Below, one piece after another: positions 1 through 10,748 of a stretch of 64,000 bases of DNA (positions are counted from its first letter, which is position 1; each line of letters opens with the position of its first letter). The stretch lies in contig JAJEKV010000027.1 of the NCBI GenBank assembly GCA_021234155.1, forward strand, positions 188,001-252,000. Direction: 5' to 3'. Below the pieces are notes generated by a model. That model searched no databases. It was not told where the DNA came from and worked only from the letters and a program-made list of their open reading frames with translations. Both the position numbers and the translations under genes were made by a program. Source of the DNA: Isoetes taiwanensis (Eukaryota > Streptophyta > Lycopodiopsida > Isoetales > Isoetaceae).

Positions 1-365
1 TGTATTGTTGAGAGTCGGTCATATATTTGATCAATAAGCTTCTTGCATTCCTCAACGTTGTACCCAACGGTCATGAAGCTGGCTACCAGTGCCAATAAAC
101 CGGACATTCCAAGGTGTGTGATGACTGAATCATCACTGCTGGTGATGCTACGTTCCTTTGATATGAAGTATTTATGCAAGTCCATGTTGAGGATACATGC
201 CAGGACCGTTTGTACTGCTTGATTGGGTGCAGAACTGGGAATACTACCATATCCGATATTAAGAAGTTGCGGATACCAGACCAGATTGTTTTCCACTTCA
301 GCTATTTCTGTATTTGGCTTGCCTTGGTGCATTCCAACACTTCCTTCCTGTTTATAGTATGTTAG
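1..365 (-). CDS. Retroelement-associated conserved protein, partial (copy P1)
   Basis: The minus strand is open from about 365 to the window edge, so the 3' end is missing. The reading contains NNLVWYPQLLNIGYGS, then NQAVQTVLACILNMDLHKYF, then VEECKKLIDQIYDRL. It aligns without large gaps to the minus-strand protein at 8143-8811 (ELREIGYSDS, NKAVQLVLACIRKPELHQRF, LETCLALIEDTYARL), so the two are diverged paralogues. That homologue lies upstream of a Penelope-like RT, so this is probably the same element part in another copy. I do not know the domain. It looks all-helical, with no membrane segment or zinc motif visible. Upstream on the same strand are the related pieces at 1036-1287 and 1658-2302. 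Confidence 0.6.
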
Positions 366-1035
366 TACCTTTTGGATCAGTAGAAAAAATCCTAAGTTAA
401 ACTTGGATTAAGCTGAAACAGTAATTGAAATGAAATATGCAACAGGCTGAAGAACAGAATACATAGCAGGAGTATTGGCAAGAATGACTCTTAAGTTCCA
501 TACTGGTTAAACCAGTACCCCGAAATCACTGATTATATATAAGGCCAAAGCCTGAGCCAAAGTCCATGGTACTAGCCCAAAGGACAAAGGTCAAACCATG
601 GTATCCAAAACCAGTTAGGCAAAGCCTATGTCCTGGTCGAATTTATCGGTTCCTGTTTGTGATACAAGGAGAAACTTAAGAATCATTCCATGCCAGTTCC
701 ATGCTATCACTTGTATTTAACCAGCTGTTTCGGCCTATAACCAATCTGGAACATTGCAGATTATTGCCTCTTTTCAGAAAAAAACTAGGAGTCATTTATG
801 CTCTAACTATTTTAGTTCAGCTTTTAGAGTGACTGACAGACAGAAATAATTGAAACATGGGACCAATAGTAACTTCATTTCATACACTATCATTAGGCAA
901 CCATGGTTTTCTACAAAAGCATGACATATATATTCGAAATATAAGTAAAACAGCATGTTTATGGAAGGCAAAATGCAAAAACCAAAATGGGTGCTGTTAG
1001 CCCAATTTGTAAAGTAGCAAAATTAGGTGCTGATA
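366..1035. other. Probable intron or spacer of copy P1
   Basis: No convincing open frame lies here on either strand. It sits between two minus-strand coding pieces of copy P1 and is AT-rich. The stretch around 540-640 holds short inverted CCATGGT-type repeats. An intron is the simplest reading, but I cannot place both splice sites. Confidence 0.35.
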
Positions 1036-1287
1036 CTATGGCCTTTGAAAGTTACTTTGTGGATCCTTCATGCACTTGCAGCACTCCATATCAGGATAGT
1101 AATGTGACCTGAACAATTTATACATTACCCTCATTTGCATATAAGTGAGATTGTTAAGTCTGATAGCCAAAACTTCACTAAAAAAGGTTCTTTTGAACTG
1201 CAGACAGTCCTCCGAGTGTTCCAATTCCTTTTGCTTTTCAAAAACATGATAAAAGAGAGAGTATGTAGATGAAACACCGGTTACCTG
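1036..1287 (-). CDS. Putative internal exon of copy P1
   Basis: On the minus strand a pyrimidine-rich acceptor ending in CTGCAG precedes an open frame beginning VTGVSSTYSLFYHVFEKQKE. The same acceptor context followed by GTAACC occurs in the other copy at about 9783. The surrounding noncoding bases are also alike in both copies (CAGGTAAGC, then a TGGCTTAWCGCCCTT block at about 1350 and 9860). That shared arrangement supports a homologous exon. The 3' end of the exon is not certain, and no function is recognised. Confidence 0.35.
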   Translation of the reverse strand, partial: QVTGVSSTYSLFYHVFEKQKELEHSEDCLQFKRTFFSEVLAIRLNNLTYMQMRVMYKLFRSHYYPDMECCKCMKDPQSNFQRP

Positions 1288-1657
1288 CAGCAAAAAATCA
1301 ACAATTAGCCAAAGATAAAGCTGATTTTGCTAGCAGGTAAGCAAAAGTGTTCCATGGCTTAACGCCCTTCAACATTTTCAGAAACTCTGGTGATAGAAAG
1401 AAAACAATACTTAAAATAGAGGTGAATGGTAAAGATATACTCCCTTTATTGTTATATCAGCATAATAATGGACTATGTCCATGTACTTCTGTTGTTAGCA
1501 TCAAAACATAATAGAAGAACTACAATAGATTCATATTACCAAATCAGAGAATGTTGAGATCAATAAGGCAAGACTCTTATGCACTTTACCCTCCCCTTGT
1601 GTCTAAAGAATGCATAAATATATAGTAAAAAAACCTGATTCAGGGACACTTCTCCAT

Positions 1658-2302
1658 CTAGAGAGTCCTCGGTTTGGCTTGCTCTAGCATGGTTGCTCCA
1701 GGAAAAGTCTGGTCCAAGCTTGTGGCAATGGTCAGGTCCTGATGGCTCAGCACATACGGCTTTTTTCCACTCATCTGCCTCTTTTTTGCATAGATGTCTA
1801 TCCCGGCTTTCATTGCCATTTCTTCCAATTCATGCTTTTTGACAGCGGCTCCTTCATTTCTTCCGGCAAAACCACAATCAACCCCGGCATTTTTAAGCAT
1901 TTCCAAGATGTCAGCCTTAGTTGGCTTCTTATTACCAGATCCTTCCGGCCTTGTCATGTGCGCTGAACAGTATGAAGATCTGCGAGCAGGTTTTTTGCCT
2001 TTAGCAAAAAACGGATTTTCCTTTCTCCAACAAAGACAATCAGTAAAGGGCAGGACTAGACGGAGGAAAATCTGTTGCGAGTGCAAGCAAAGTGCCGGGT
2101 ATTTTAATTTAAACTGTCTCGATGATGTCCTAAAGATCTTTGACCTAAAATATCTCAAATCATTCACTTCCAGCAAATCTGCATCCCTAAATTCTGTACT
2201 ACAACTCAAACGGCGGCCATAGAGTACCTTTTTAGCTTTGACACTCGTAAGGTGTCTTTCTCCATTGTAAGTATCCTCTGCCATCGCCGCCGCTTTTGCC
2301 AA
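1658..2302 (-). CDS. SAP-like helical N-terminal module protein (copy P1)
   Basis: A 214-codon minus-strand frame. Its second half contains MTRPEGSGNKKPTKADILEM, then a GR..G step, then LEEMAMKAGIDIYAKKRQ. This matches the module at 9944-10465 (MPRPKGSPNNGATKPELVSI, then LNEMINRAGL) in spacing and key residues, so it is a conserved helical module of about 60 residues. Its shape recalls SAP/HeH-type nucleic-acid-binding helices, which is inference from pattern only. Near 1665 a frameshift leads into EDSLDGEVSLNQ followed by GT, the same Asn-Gln then GT splice boundary as in copies at about 10,025 and 59,030. The first 110 residues are basic and Ser-rich and may be noncoding. Confidence 0.5.
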   Translation of the reverse strand: MAKAAAMAEDTYNGERHLTSVKAKKVLYGRRLSCSTEFRDADLLEVNDLRYFRSKIFRTSSRQFKLKYPALCLHSQQIFLRLVLPFTDCLCWRKENPFFAKGKKPARRSSYCSAHMTRPEGSGNKKPTKADILEMLKNAGVDCGFAGRNEGAAVKKHELEEMAMKAGIDIYAKKRQMSGKKPYVLSHQDLTIATSLDQTFPGATMLEQAKPRTL

Positions 2303-2936
2303 AATATCGTTCCGGAATGTGTAACGGGTACTCAGTCTAGTGTAAAAGCTTAGTCTTCTATAACCCTAAACATGTAGACTCTGCCAGCAATTACCAAATT
2401 AAATGTTTACCAACCATAATGCATACTATTGCCCTGCCAATTTTGTACGTGGTATTTATCACTACTGTACCTTTGGGTATCATGTTCAGTACTATATGTC
2501 TTAACTACATATGCTTGATTATTCGTCCTGACCCGCTCAAACCTAAGGTCAAAAATTTGTGTTTATCCAAAATGTAGCACTATGCTTTACATTTCCTAGT
2601 CATACGTATAAGTCCACCACTTTAAATTATTTTATTTTCTTAGAATACTTGTCCCCTTATTGGCTTCTTACCATCTTGTATCTAGAGTTATGTTTCCAGA
2701 GTATTTGAAACACACTTTTCATTCTTGAATACCACCCTCACCCATTTTATCCTAAAATACTTAATTGGTTTCATTCAAATGAGTTACCACATATCCCATA
2801 TCTAGACTCAAGTTCTCAGGTTTGCCATATGAGATGTAACCTCACTGCCTTAAGTCCAGTTCCTTTACATCTAGATTTTTTAACATTAGACTCAGCCAGC
2901 CTATGGATATATGTATATGTATATTTATGTATATAT
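2303..2936. other. No gene seen
   Basis: AT-rich sequence between the P1 N-terminal frame and the start of repeat A. Several short C-rich and T-rich lines and a (TATA)n run at about 2910-2940 are present. No open frame or RNA gene is supported. Confidence 0.4.
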
Positions 2937-4786
2937 ATAGAACAGTTTTGCTTAGCCTCCCAGAGGCCTAAGCTTATCAGGCCCATGGTCTAGCCATGGG
3001 GACCCTCTGAGAACTATTGGAGATTGCAGGTATGCACCCAGGCATTTGACATAGCCAGTATAAATGTAAGACTATTATAGGTTAGATATCAGTATGTTTA
3101 TACAAGATAACGGAGATGCACCTAAATATTGTGCAGAAACTTCAGCTAAAATGCAGTTTTAGATATGCAAATGATAGCATTTAGTATTATCATATTGATT
3201 GAGTCCAGCTCTGTTTATCATTTCATTGAGTGTAGCTCTAGAGATATCTTTGGTGGCAGTACCATCTGCTCTACCATATTCATTTAGCAGCCCTACTTTC
3301 TTGAGGATTGAAACCAGCTCGGGCTTTGTAGCTCCATTGTTTGGAGAACCTTTAGGCCTGGGCATGCTTGTATCAGAGGAGTAGTAGAGAAAATCAGTTT
3401 GGAAATTCAGTTTGTAGAGATTAGAAGCATGAGCAAAGCCGAAATATTGTCTTTGATCAGTATCAAGGTGCTGCTTTGCGAAATCTTCAAGCAGGAGGCA
3501 CTTTTCACATCCACAATCCGGCTGATAGGAATGCCCTTGGGCTAGAAAATTTGCTTGTGAAGTGTAGATCTATTTTTTGGCGCTCAGACCTATCAAGACT
3601 TGGCGGTTCAGAACTGATTTTAAGATCTTGAAGGCTTTGTAGGAAAATATCAATTTCCTCTTCCTCAGCCGAAGGGGTAACTTGCTCATCTACTTCTAAG
3701 AACTCATAGTCATCGTCTCTTTCAATCAACATATTCAGAAAAGGAGTAAAAAATAGATAAAGACATACCAGTATATAGAGTTGTTTGAATGCAATCATGA
3801 TTTTAAGTCAGATTCACAGACATAGAGCAGGTCCGCCTCTTATTCGAGCTGTTCCAAATCGTCCTTGAGATCCATATTTGGCTGCGGCAAGGCCGGGCAA
3901 ATCTGCAGGCCAATGCTTTTCCTGGAACCCTAGTTTTCCTTTAGGTCATGAAACCCTAGAATGGTATGCGTATACTTGCCTGATGCGTGTCGACTATTGT
4001 ATAACTCATTAAATGCCATGTCCTTTCCGTATAACATGCGTGTATCCAGAAATGATTCATTCTGCATATGTGTGCGAAATAAATGCTATGGTTTTCAACT
4101 TTCCAGGTCCTCTTTTCCTTATAATTTGTATTAATCCCTTTCTCTTGTCATGCCGTATGAACTATTATTCATACGTACTATTTGTCATAAGGAAGGCTTT
4201 CTCCTAGTAAGATCACTCAAAGTTGGACCAAGGTGCCAGAATTAGGTCCCAACTTCCCATATGGCGTAGAGTTATAACTATGTTTCTATGCTAAATAAAA
4301 CCTTTTGACAATATACATAATGTAGGAACCATTATGTAGTGATTTCAGGATTATTTCATTAAAAGCTTATATCCTACTAGACTGGGTAAAGGATAATGGT
4401 AAAGTGTAACCTAATAGTGAACCAAGTTTACGACCATGGACCCTTGTCCATTTGCTAATAAATGAACCAACTTTCCATTTTATTGAAAAACTGATTCCTC
4501 GAACTGTGGGTATGGCGCAGAAAATAAATTCAAATTGAAACATTATTTTGCCAACTTCAAGCTAGTAGTCGAGAGTGGTTAAACCATTATATTGGTCATG
4601 ATATGGTAGCAAAGTCATGAACAATATCCTTGCATCTTTTCTATGGTAGGTCCTTTAGAACTGGCCATAGTGTAAATACCAACCACGAATAAAATATCTA
4701 GGTTCCCCTATACTTGGTAACATGTTTTGGTAAAGGAAAACCTATCAGTGGACATTGAATATATATGTATGTATAGATATATATAA
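2937..4786 (-). repeat. Repeat A: internally deleted copy of retroelement segment B
   Basis: This 1.85-kb block matches three separated blocks of segment B almost base for base: 2937-3202 with 9032-9300, 3203-3748 with 10200-10748, and 3749-4786 with 14266-15297. The parts of B at 9301-10199 and 10749-14265 are absent. The first junction falls in a shared AGT trinucleotide, the second in an A/T run. Neither has GT-AG splice signals on the minus strand, so it is not a processed copy. The coding sequence missing at the first junction is conserved in copy P1, so at that point A carries the deletion. Confidence 0.75.
3159..3798 (-). pseudogene. Truncated SAP-like module gene in repeat A
   Basis: Two minus-strand pieces are visible. 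The upstream one (3505-3798) is acidic (IERDDDYEFLEVDEQ, then SAEEEEIDIFLQSL). The downstream one (3159-3365) is MPRPKGSPNNGATKPELVSI through NRAGL. Compared with the copy at 9944-10731, the frame after NRAGL is replaced by an unrelated short tail (NQYDNTKCYHLHI) because of the deletion junction near 3203. The product would keep the helical module but lose the basic region after it. A disruption at about 3480-3505 separates the two pieces, so it is probably not functional. Confidence 0.55.
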
Positions 4787-4903
4787 AAATTGGTCCTACC
4801 TCCTTCCGGATGACAGGAAATGGTCCACTAATGGTAGTATTAAAGGGTTCGAAGGGTCCCTATACTACCATAGGGACCCTTCTTGTCATCTAAAACAAGA
4901 ATT

Positions 4904-6907
4904 CTAAAACATTTGTAAGAATATCAAATACCTGTAAGATAGCAGAATAGTTGTCATGTTTGCCAGCTCAATATGTAGACCAGGATAATTTCCATCGTTT
5001 AGTGCTTTGATAGCAATCCTCCATACGTCCTTGGAGTGAAACCCTTTTTGGATGAAAGCTTGTATTAACTCCAAGACATCCTGTGCAGCTTTTACAGGGT
5101 TATTATGCACGTATAAGTATGGCATAATTTGGGAAACTATCACGCTGCATGCTTGATAGTAAGGCCTACAACCTTTGGCATGTATGAACCTAGATGTGGG
5201 AAAAGGTAACTTCAATTTTTTATCATATCTGAACATTTCAAATGTGCCGTGTATTGGGTTTATAATCTCAATTGTTAGGTTGAGAAAATCCACTTTCCTA
5301 CCTCTGTTCTGCCATAGTCTGTTATCCTCCCAGTAGCATGTTTCATCTTTTATTTTTAGATGCCTGAGATCATAAATTTGGAGGTTACTGCTTTTTGTAT
5401 TCTCCAATCCTAAATATTCTCTGAGATGCCTGCTATTTAGCCCAAGCATCGGCTCATGTGGTTAAAGGTCAATGCTTCATCCCCTTTTCCAGATTTTAAT
5501 AGATGTAGTATGAAAGTGCATTCAAACCATGACAGATAAGCATTACACCAACCTGGACTGCATGCGAAACCCATAGCAATTCCTTTAGTTTGCCTCCATA
5601 TGTTGTTTCCCATCTGTAGGTAGCAGCTCTTAAGCAACCAGCAGTTCAGATTAGTAAAAAGATCCTGATCCAGCTTGCTCCACTTTACCCCAGCTGGTTT
5701 GATATGTAACCATTTTATGTCAATTTCACCATTGCATTTTATGTTATACCAGAGGTTGTTATTTTTCTGTTTTTTTCTTTGGCTATGCCAAACCATGCTG
5801 ATTACAGAACTGATAATAGAGCAAATTCCCAGATCCCCTTCTATTGGTATGTTCTCGTAGCATTTAGTGATGTCAGCTACGAATACATCATGGATACTAC
5901 TGGGTAGATTACAGGTCAGATCATAGACTGAGTTAATTAACCACGAAGCTTTTACTTTTTAGAACATGTTATACTTTGCACATTCTTCCTGACAGATTAC
6001 TGGCCATAACTCAAGCATGGAGTTTAAGCCTGCTGCTACAATTTTAGCTGGTAAAGAGAAGACAGTGTTGTGTGCATTGGTTGTCCATCGATACTCATTC
6101 TTGTGCGCCTTAAAAATGCTGAGGAGGTAAGGTAATACATCATTATAGGGAGGCCAGAAACCTATGAATTCCTGAATGTCTATTGACGCTTGGGCTTTGA
6201 TTTCTTCAGCTTTCTGTTCAATTTTACAGAAATCATGGCTGTCAAGCCTTTTGTAAGCTTATTCCCTGATATGAGCTGGGCAAATAAATGATGGATTGTT
6301 GCCCGCTTTGTCTATGCCTGCCACATAAAGGTTATTGTTTAACCATTCTATATTTTTCTGTACCTTCAGATCATTAATCATAAACTTTTTCTGCTGCATT
6401 TTCTCATTGCTAATATAGTCCTTAGCCATTTGGCTAGCAGCGGTGAAGATCAAATCCTTAGCATTCTGAATACTTCCTTGTGTCCAGTCAAGCATATTGT
6501 ACCGATGTACTATAAAAAAATTGCTCAATGGTTTTCTCCAATTCACTTAGAAAAGTACTCATAGTGAATGGGTGGTCTGGTATATGATTTAATCCTATTG
6601 TTAACCATTCTCTCAAGGCTTTATTGTGCACTATCCTGATATCAGTAGTTCTCACATGCCCTATTTCATGATCAATAAACCCACTAAGATTGGGGTTTTT
6701 GCAAGGGCATATCATTGAGTCTATGTCAGCAAAAACCATTTTTGGTTTATATAATATATCTTTCAAATTCTTCACAAATCTCCATCCAAATCTTGTTTTA
6801 TTAATGATCTCTTGCTCTTTCTGTGGCTCACATTTGCCAAGTGCTTCCTTGAAGGCTTCATCAAATCTAATCTTGTCCATGGATTTAGAAAAAAATGTGA
6901 AGTGCAC
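4904..6907 (-). pseudogene. Penelope-like reverse transcriptase, disrupted
   Basis: Read on the minus strand, RT landmarks occur in the expected order. First is a C-x-C region with GHVRTTDIRIVHNKALREWL (about 6610-6720), as in the N-terminal part of Penelope-like RTs. Next come IDKAGNNPSFICPAH (about 6265-6320), LPYLLSIFKAHKNEYRW, motif A with VADITKCYENIP (first catalytic Asp at 5872-5874), motif B with KGIAMGFACSPGWCNAYL (about 5535-5590), and VDFLNLTIEI with a thumb-like tail (RYDKKLKLPFPTS, IQKGFHSKDVWRIAIKA). In-frame stops lie at 6259-6261 and 5959-5961, a frameshift near 6500, and another at about 5445 exactly where the catalytic Y-x-D-D should be. No GIY-YIG endonuclease follows. It should be dead. 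The family call is from motifs, and a related plant or protist RT clade is the alternative. Confidence 0.65.
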
Positions 6908-7253
6908 ATACTTAACATCCTGCTTGTCTTTTATAGTACTAAGGATCTATCTTCCTTCGGCATTTTTTCCGAGTACTCTTCTTTTAATCTGCATGTAAAT
7001 CTGCAGTTACTAATGAAGTGGTTGAATGGGTAAAAGGTATGAAGTTTATAACCCTGCTTTCTATGCCAAGGGTCTGTTCAGTATTTTTTGGGAACACTCC
7101 CTTTGATTTGCTCAATACGGATAACCAGGTATATCTGTCTAGTGTTAATTAAACCAGGCAGACAAATCTCAACCAACCAATGCAAAGAAGTAAAGAAACA
7201 AGTAATATTTAAGAGCTTTAGAAATTCATGCATGTGTATTATAAATACCTAAT
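6908..7253. other. Probable intron between coding parts of the retroelement
   Basis: Lies between the RT coding region and the upstream conserved region on the same strand. No open frame of note. The open reading ends near 7254 and resumes near 6907, consistent with an intron or a decayed linker. Confidence 0.35.
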
Positions 7254-8811
7254 TCAGAATATGATCTTGCTCCCTTGTATCCCGTCAATGCGTGAAGAAC
7301 CAACAATGTTGTTTTTAGAAATGGAACCCTCAGCTCCTCCACTAATATTGGAACTGTCACTGATATCAATGACACTATTGCCGTTAGGTGTGTGCTGCAT
7401 CACCGGCCTTTTGTAGACTGTAGGTGGTAGGAGTATGTCAGCGTCCTCAGCATGCATGGGTTGTTTTCTTTTGGATGTGGAAGCATCAAAGTGGTTGCTG
7501 TTACTGGGTGATTTACCAATCAGAAATTTAATAGGCCTGATGGTCTTTTCAAGGACATCTGTGAGCTTGGTATTACCAAATTCCTTGTTCAAATCTGCAG
7601 TTTGATCTTCAGCGTATCTTTTGGTCATATCAAATAAAAAACTTCTGACTCTAAGGAAGCCTATGTATGTTAGCGGTGTGCATGGTATCAGTTCGGAGTA
7701 ATGCATTAAAGCGAACAAATCTGGCTGTAGCAGGTAAGGTAGGCCAGACTGCTTCTAGATTATTCAAGAGATACCAGATAGCGTGGTCAAACCATTTAAT
7801 ACCCCCATCCATGCAGTCATTTTTTCGTCTCGTGTATTTTTGGCAATTACATTTTATGTAGGGGCAGTGGGTCCTCCATATCTTCTTAATATAAAAATCA
7901 TTTCTTTTTTCCTCGGATTTAGCCATATGGTCCTTCTGTCCCATCAGAAAACCATCTCATTTTTCGCATTCCTTTCCAAAAAATGCAGTGGTAAATGGGA
8001 GATCAACTTCCAGCCTATCCACTTTTCTGATGAGATTATCAGCATCATAGTATGCACTCTTCACTTCTTCTGGTGTAATTCCAGCCAGCTTTATCCAAGT
8101 ATCCACATTGAGTGGTGCAACTATTCCTAAATTCTTTGATTTCTATAGGGCATGGCCAAATCTTTGTCCAAGGGATTCTACAAGTCTTGGAGATATAATA
8201 GGATAACAGCAGCAATTAGCAAGGTTTAGCTGTTTGAGTTTGTAATCATCCAAAGGATCTGAAGCTTGATCATCTACTGCGCTACTGATTTGCAAGTCAA
8301 TGCCTAGAACAGTTCGTTTTTCTTCCTCAGTTAGACCATGCAGATCAAAAAGGCAATTGTCATAGCAAATACTGACAGTGGGTTTAGGTAAAGGTTTAGC
8401 AGTATTCTTATTTAGCTGTGGATTGGTGATTTTAACACCGTTTGCTTTTTCAAGCGCAGTTAGGCATTGAATGAAGGTGAGTACATTACTACTGTCCAGC
8501 AGTGTAGCTTCAAAAATAGCAGTAGGGAGCCTAGCGTAGGTATCTTCAATTAAAGCAAGGCAGGTTTCCAGATCATATTTGACCTCATTGAATTTTGATG
8601 CTAAGGCAAGAATATTGTTAGTGCCCAAAAACATAATTGCTGAAATATCACCTTCAGCAAGGTTATTTTCCTTGAGAATGAAACGTTGATGAAGTTCAGG
8701 CTTTCTGATGCATGCTAATACCAACTGAACTGCCTTATTTGGCGCAATCATAATGCTGTCTGAATAGCCAATCTCTCTAAGTTCATATAACCAGTCATAT
8801 CTGCTACTCAA
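7254..8811 (-). pseudogene. Retroelement ORF upstream of the RT, unknown domain
   Basis: Read on the minus strand, coding signal runs almost unbroken. It starts with MSSRYDWLYELREIGYSDS at 8811 and ends its first frame near 8143. After a frameshift it continues as GIVAPLNVDTWIKLAGITPE and VDRLEVDLPFTTAFFGK (about 8125-7960). After a stop it continues with a Cys cluster (CPYIKCNC, about 7860), then DHAIWYLLNNLEAVWPTL. After a further frameshift near 7710 it continues through a linker rich in Ser, Asn and Asp (ADILLPPTVYKRP, VIDISDSSN). The first 100 residues are paralogous to the partial protein at 1-365. The same strand and closeness to the RT suggest an accessory, perhaps nucleic-acid-binding, part of the element. 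No known domain is recognised. One stop and two frameshifts break it. Confidence 0.55.
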
Positions 8812-9943
8812 GCGGTTGCTCCTTGGTTGGATATTTTCATCCGTGTTAGTATGGCCAGCAGCCTACATATAATAGATGTCAGTAGTGAAAAAAATTATAT
8901 ACCTCAAGTTAATTCCAGAAAATGCTCCAAGAAGAAGATCATTTAGTCTTATTCAAAAAATGTGTGTCTGATTTAAATACGTTCTCACAAGGGCCAGAAC
9001 CAGTACAACTAGTTTCCTGAAGTCACAGATTATATAGAACAGTTTTGCTTAGCCTCCCAGAGGCCTAAGCTTATCAGGCCCATGGTCTAGCCATGGGGAC
9101 CCTGTGAGAACTATTGGAGATTGCAGGTATGCACCCAGGCATTTGACATAGCCAGTATAAATGTAAGACTATTATAGGTTAGATATCAGTATGTTTATAC
9201 AAGATAACGGAGATGCACCTAAATATTGTGCAGAAACTTCAGCTAAAATGCAGTTTTAGATATGCAAATGATAGCATTTAGTATTATCATATTGATTGAG
9301 TAACATGTACACATGCTTTTCACCATAATATTAAGCTTTTAAAATAGAGACCCTTTTCCTTTTAAAAAGCCAAAGATGTTTTTTGGAGATGCAACATCGA
9401 ATCAAATAATCATGCAACAGTCAAACCCAAACTGAAGAAAAAGATCCTTCATTTTTCAAAATTTTAAAGGCCATTATGGCTATTACAATATGTGCCGCTT
9501 TTCTGGATCCCTATAACTTAGGACTTTTTTGGAGAAAAAGTAGTAATACTAATAATCCAGAATCCATCATGTACTGTTTAATTGGAAAATATAGAGAAAG
9601 CAGGTGTGCAAAATCAGATCAGTTTTGAGATAGGATCATACCATTTGCACTTGTAGTAATTATAACAAACAGTAAACTAGAGAAAACGAAAACAGAACAG
9701 ATTGTTTCTTTGAGAACCGCATCGCATAGAATCTTCAAGACCAAATCAAAAGCTTTTTGGGAAAAGAAGCTCTGGTTACCTGCATCCAAACAATACCTAA
9801 GTTAGCTTGATAAAGGTAAATAGGTAAGGGACGTCAGGTAAGCTGTAGAGCATCTTGGCTTATCGCCCTTTGCCCAAGCAAATGTAAAAATCTTGCTTTT
9901 GTGAGAACAACAAAGTAGACATAGCAATGTGTAGCAGTAAAAA

Positions 9944-10465
9944 TCAGCATGAAGTGAAGTAAAACATCAATATAAGCTTAGAAAGCACTGTTGTAACAAT
10001 TTTTAAAAGAACCTGATTGGGTTGTATGCCATCAGAATCTGAGTTGCCTTCAGAATCCTCGTTTTCCTCTTGATTGAGTATACTTGGAGTAGAATCAGTA
10101 AGGTTCACAGTATTGTTGTCCTCAGCATTTCTATTTGGGATATATCTTTGTATTCCTCCATTCTTTCTCTTGGCCACTGCCTTTGCTACCTCAGCTTCCA
10201 GTCCAGCTCTGTTTATCATTTCATTGAGTGTAGCTCTAGAGATATCTTTGGTGGCAGTACCATCTGCTCTACCATATTCATTTAGCAGCCCTACTTTCTT
10301 GAGGATTGAAACCAGCTCGGGCTTTGTAGCTCCATTGTTTGGAGAAACTTTAGGCCTGGGCATGCTTGTATCAGAGGAGTAGTAGAGAAAATCAGTTTGG
10401 AAATTCAGTTTGTAGAGATCAGAAGCATGAGCAAAGCCAAAATATTGTCTTTGATCCGGCATCAA
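9944..10465 (-). CDS. SAP-like helical module exon of the retroelement gene
   Basis: On the minus strand MPRPKGSPNNGATKPELVSI (here KVSPNN) begins a module of about 60 residues ending LNEMINRAGL. A basic stretch follows (VAKAVAKRKNGG), then an acidic tail (EENEDSEGNSDSDGIQPNQ). The coding part ends at an Asn-Gln codon pair followed by GTTCTT, a splice-donor position shared with copies at about 1640 and 59,030, so bases below about 10,025 are probably intron. The start is chosen at the first Met of the module, because the frame above it is less conserved. The basic-then-acidic layout suggests a nucleic-acid-associated protein. The role in the element is unknown. Confidence 0.5.
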   Translation of the reverse strand: MMPDQRQYFGFAHASDLYKLNFQTDFLYYSSDTSMPRPKVSPNNGATKPELVSILKKVGLLNEYGRADGTATKDISRATLNEMINRAGLEAEVAKAVAKRKNGGIQRYIPNRNAEDNNTVNLTDSTPSILNQEENEDSEGNSDSDGIQPNQVLLKIVTTVLSKLILMFYFTSC

Positions 10466-10503
10466 GGTGTTTGCTTTTTAAATCTTCAAAGCGGAGGCAC
10501 TTT

Positions 10504-10731
10504 TCACATCCACAATCCGGCTGATAGGAATGCCCTTGGGCTAGAAAATTTGCTTGTGAAGTGTAGATCTATTTTTTGGCGCTCAGACCTATCAAGACTT
10601 GGCGGTTCAGAACTGATTTTAAGATCTTGAAGGCTTTGTAGGAAAATATCAATTTCCTCTTCCTCAGCCGAAGGGGTAACTTGCTCATCTACTTCTAAGA
10701 ACTCATAGTCATTGTCTCTTTCAATCAACAT
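10504..10731 (-). CDS. Acidic N-terminal exon of the retroelement gene
   Basis: Minus-strand frame with IERDNDYEFLEVDEQVTPSA, a Glu run, then IDIFLQSLQDLKISSEPPSL. It is nearly identical to the frame at 3505-3798 in repeat A. Upstream on the minus strand a TTTTTGCTAG acceptor-like sequence precedes FTPFLNM, which reads in both copies, so an exon start near 10,749 is possible. The first Met may not be the true start. Confidence 0.4.
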   Translation of the reverse strand: MLIERDNDYEFLEVDEQVTPSAEEEEIDIFLQSLQDLKISSEPPSLDRSERQKIDLHFTSKFSSPRAFLSAGLWM

Positions 10732-10748
10732 ATTCAGAAAAGGAGTAA

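Noticed and set aside
1794-2222. 142-codon plus-strand frame
   Set aside because: Opposite-strand shadow of the SAP-like module frame, which is conserved in other copies.
3199-3748. Repeat A as a spliced retrocopy of segment B
   Set aside because: The junctions lack GT-AG borders on the coding strand and lie in short microhomologies instead.
4013-4207. 64-codon plus-strand frame repeated at 14,528-14,722
   Set aside because: Repeated only because repeat A and segment B are copies. No domain, and the element's coding strand is minus.
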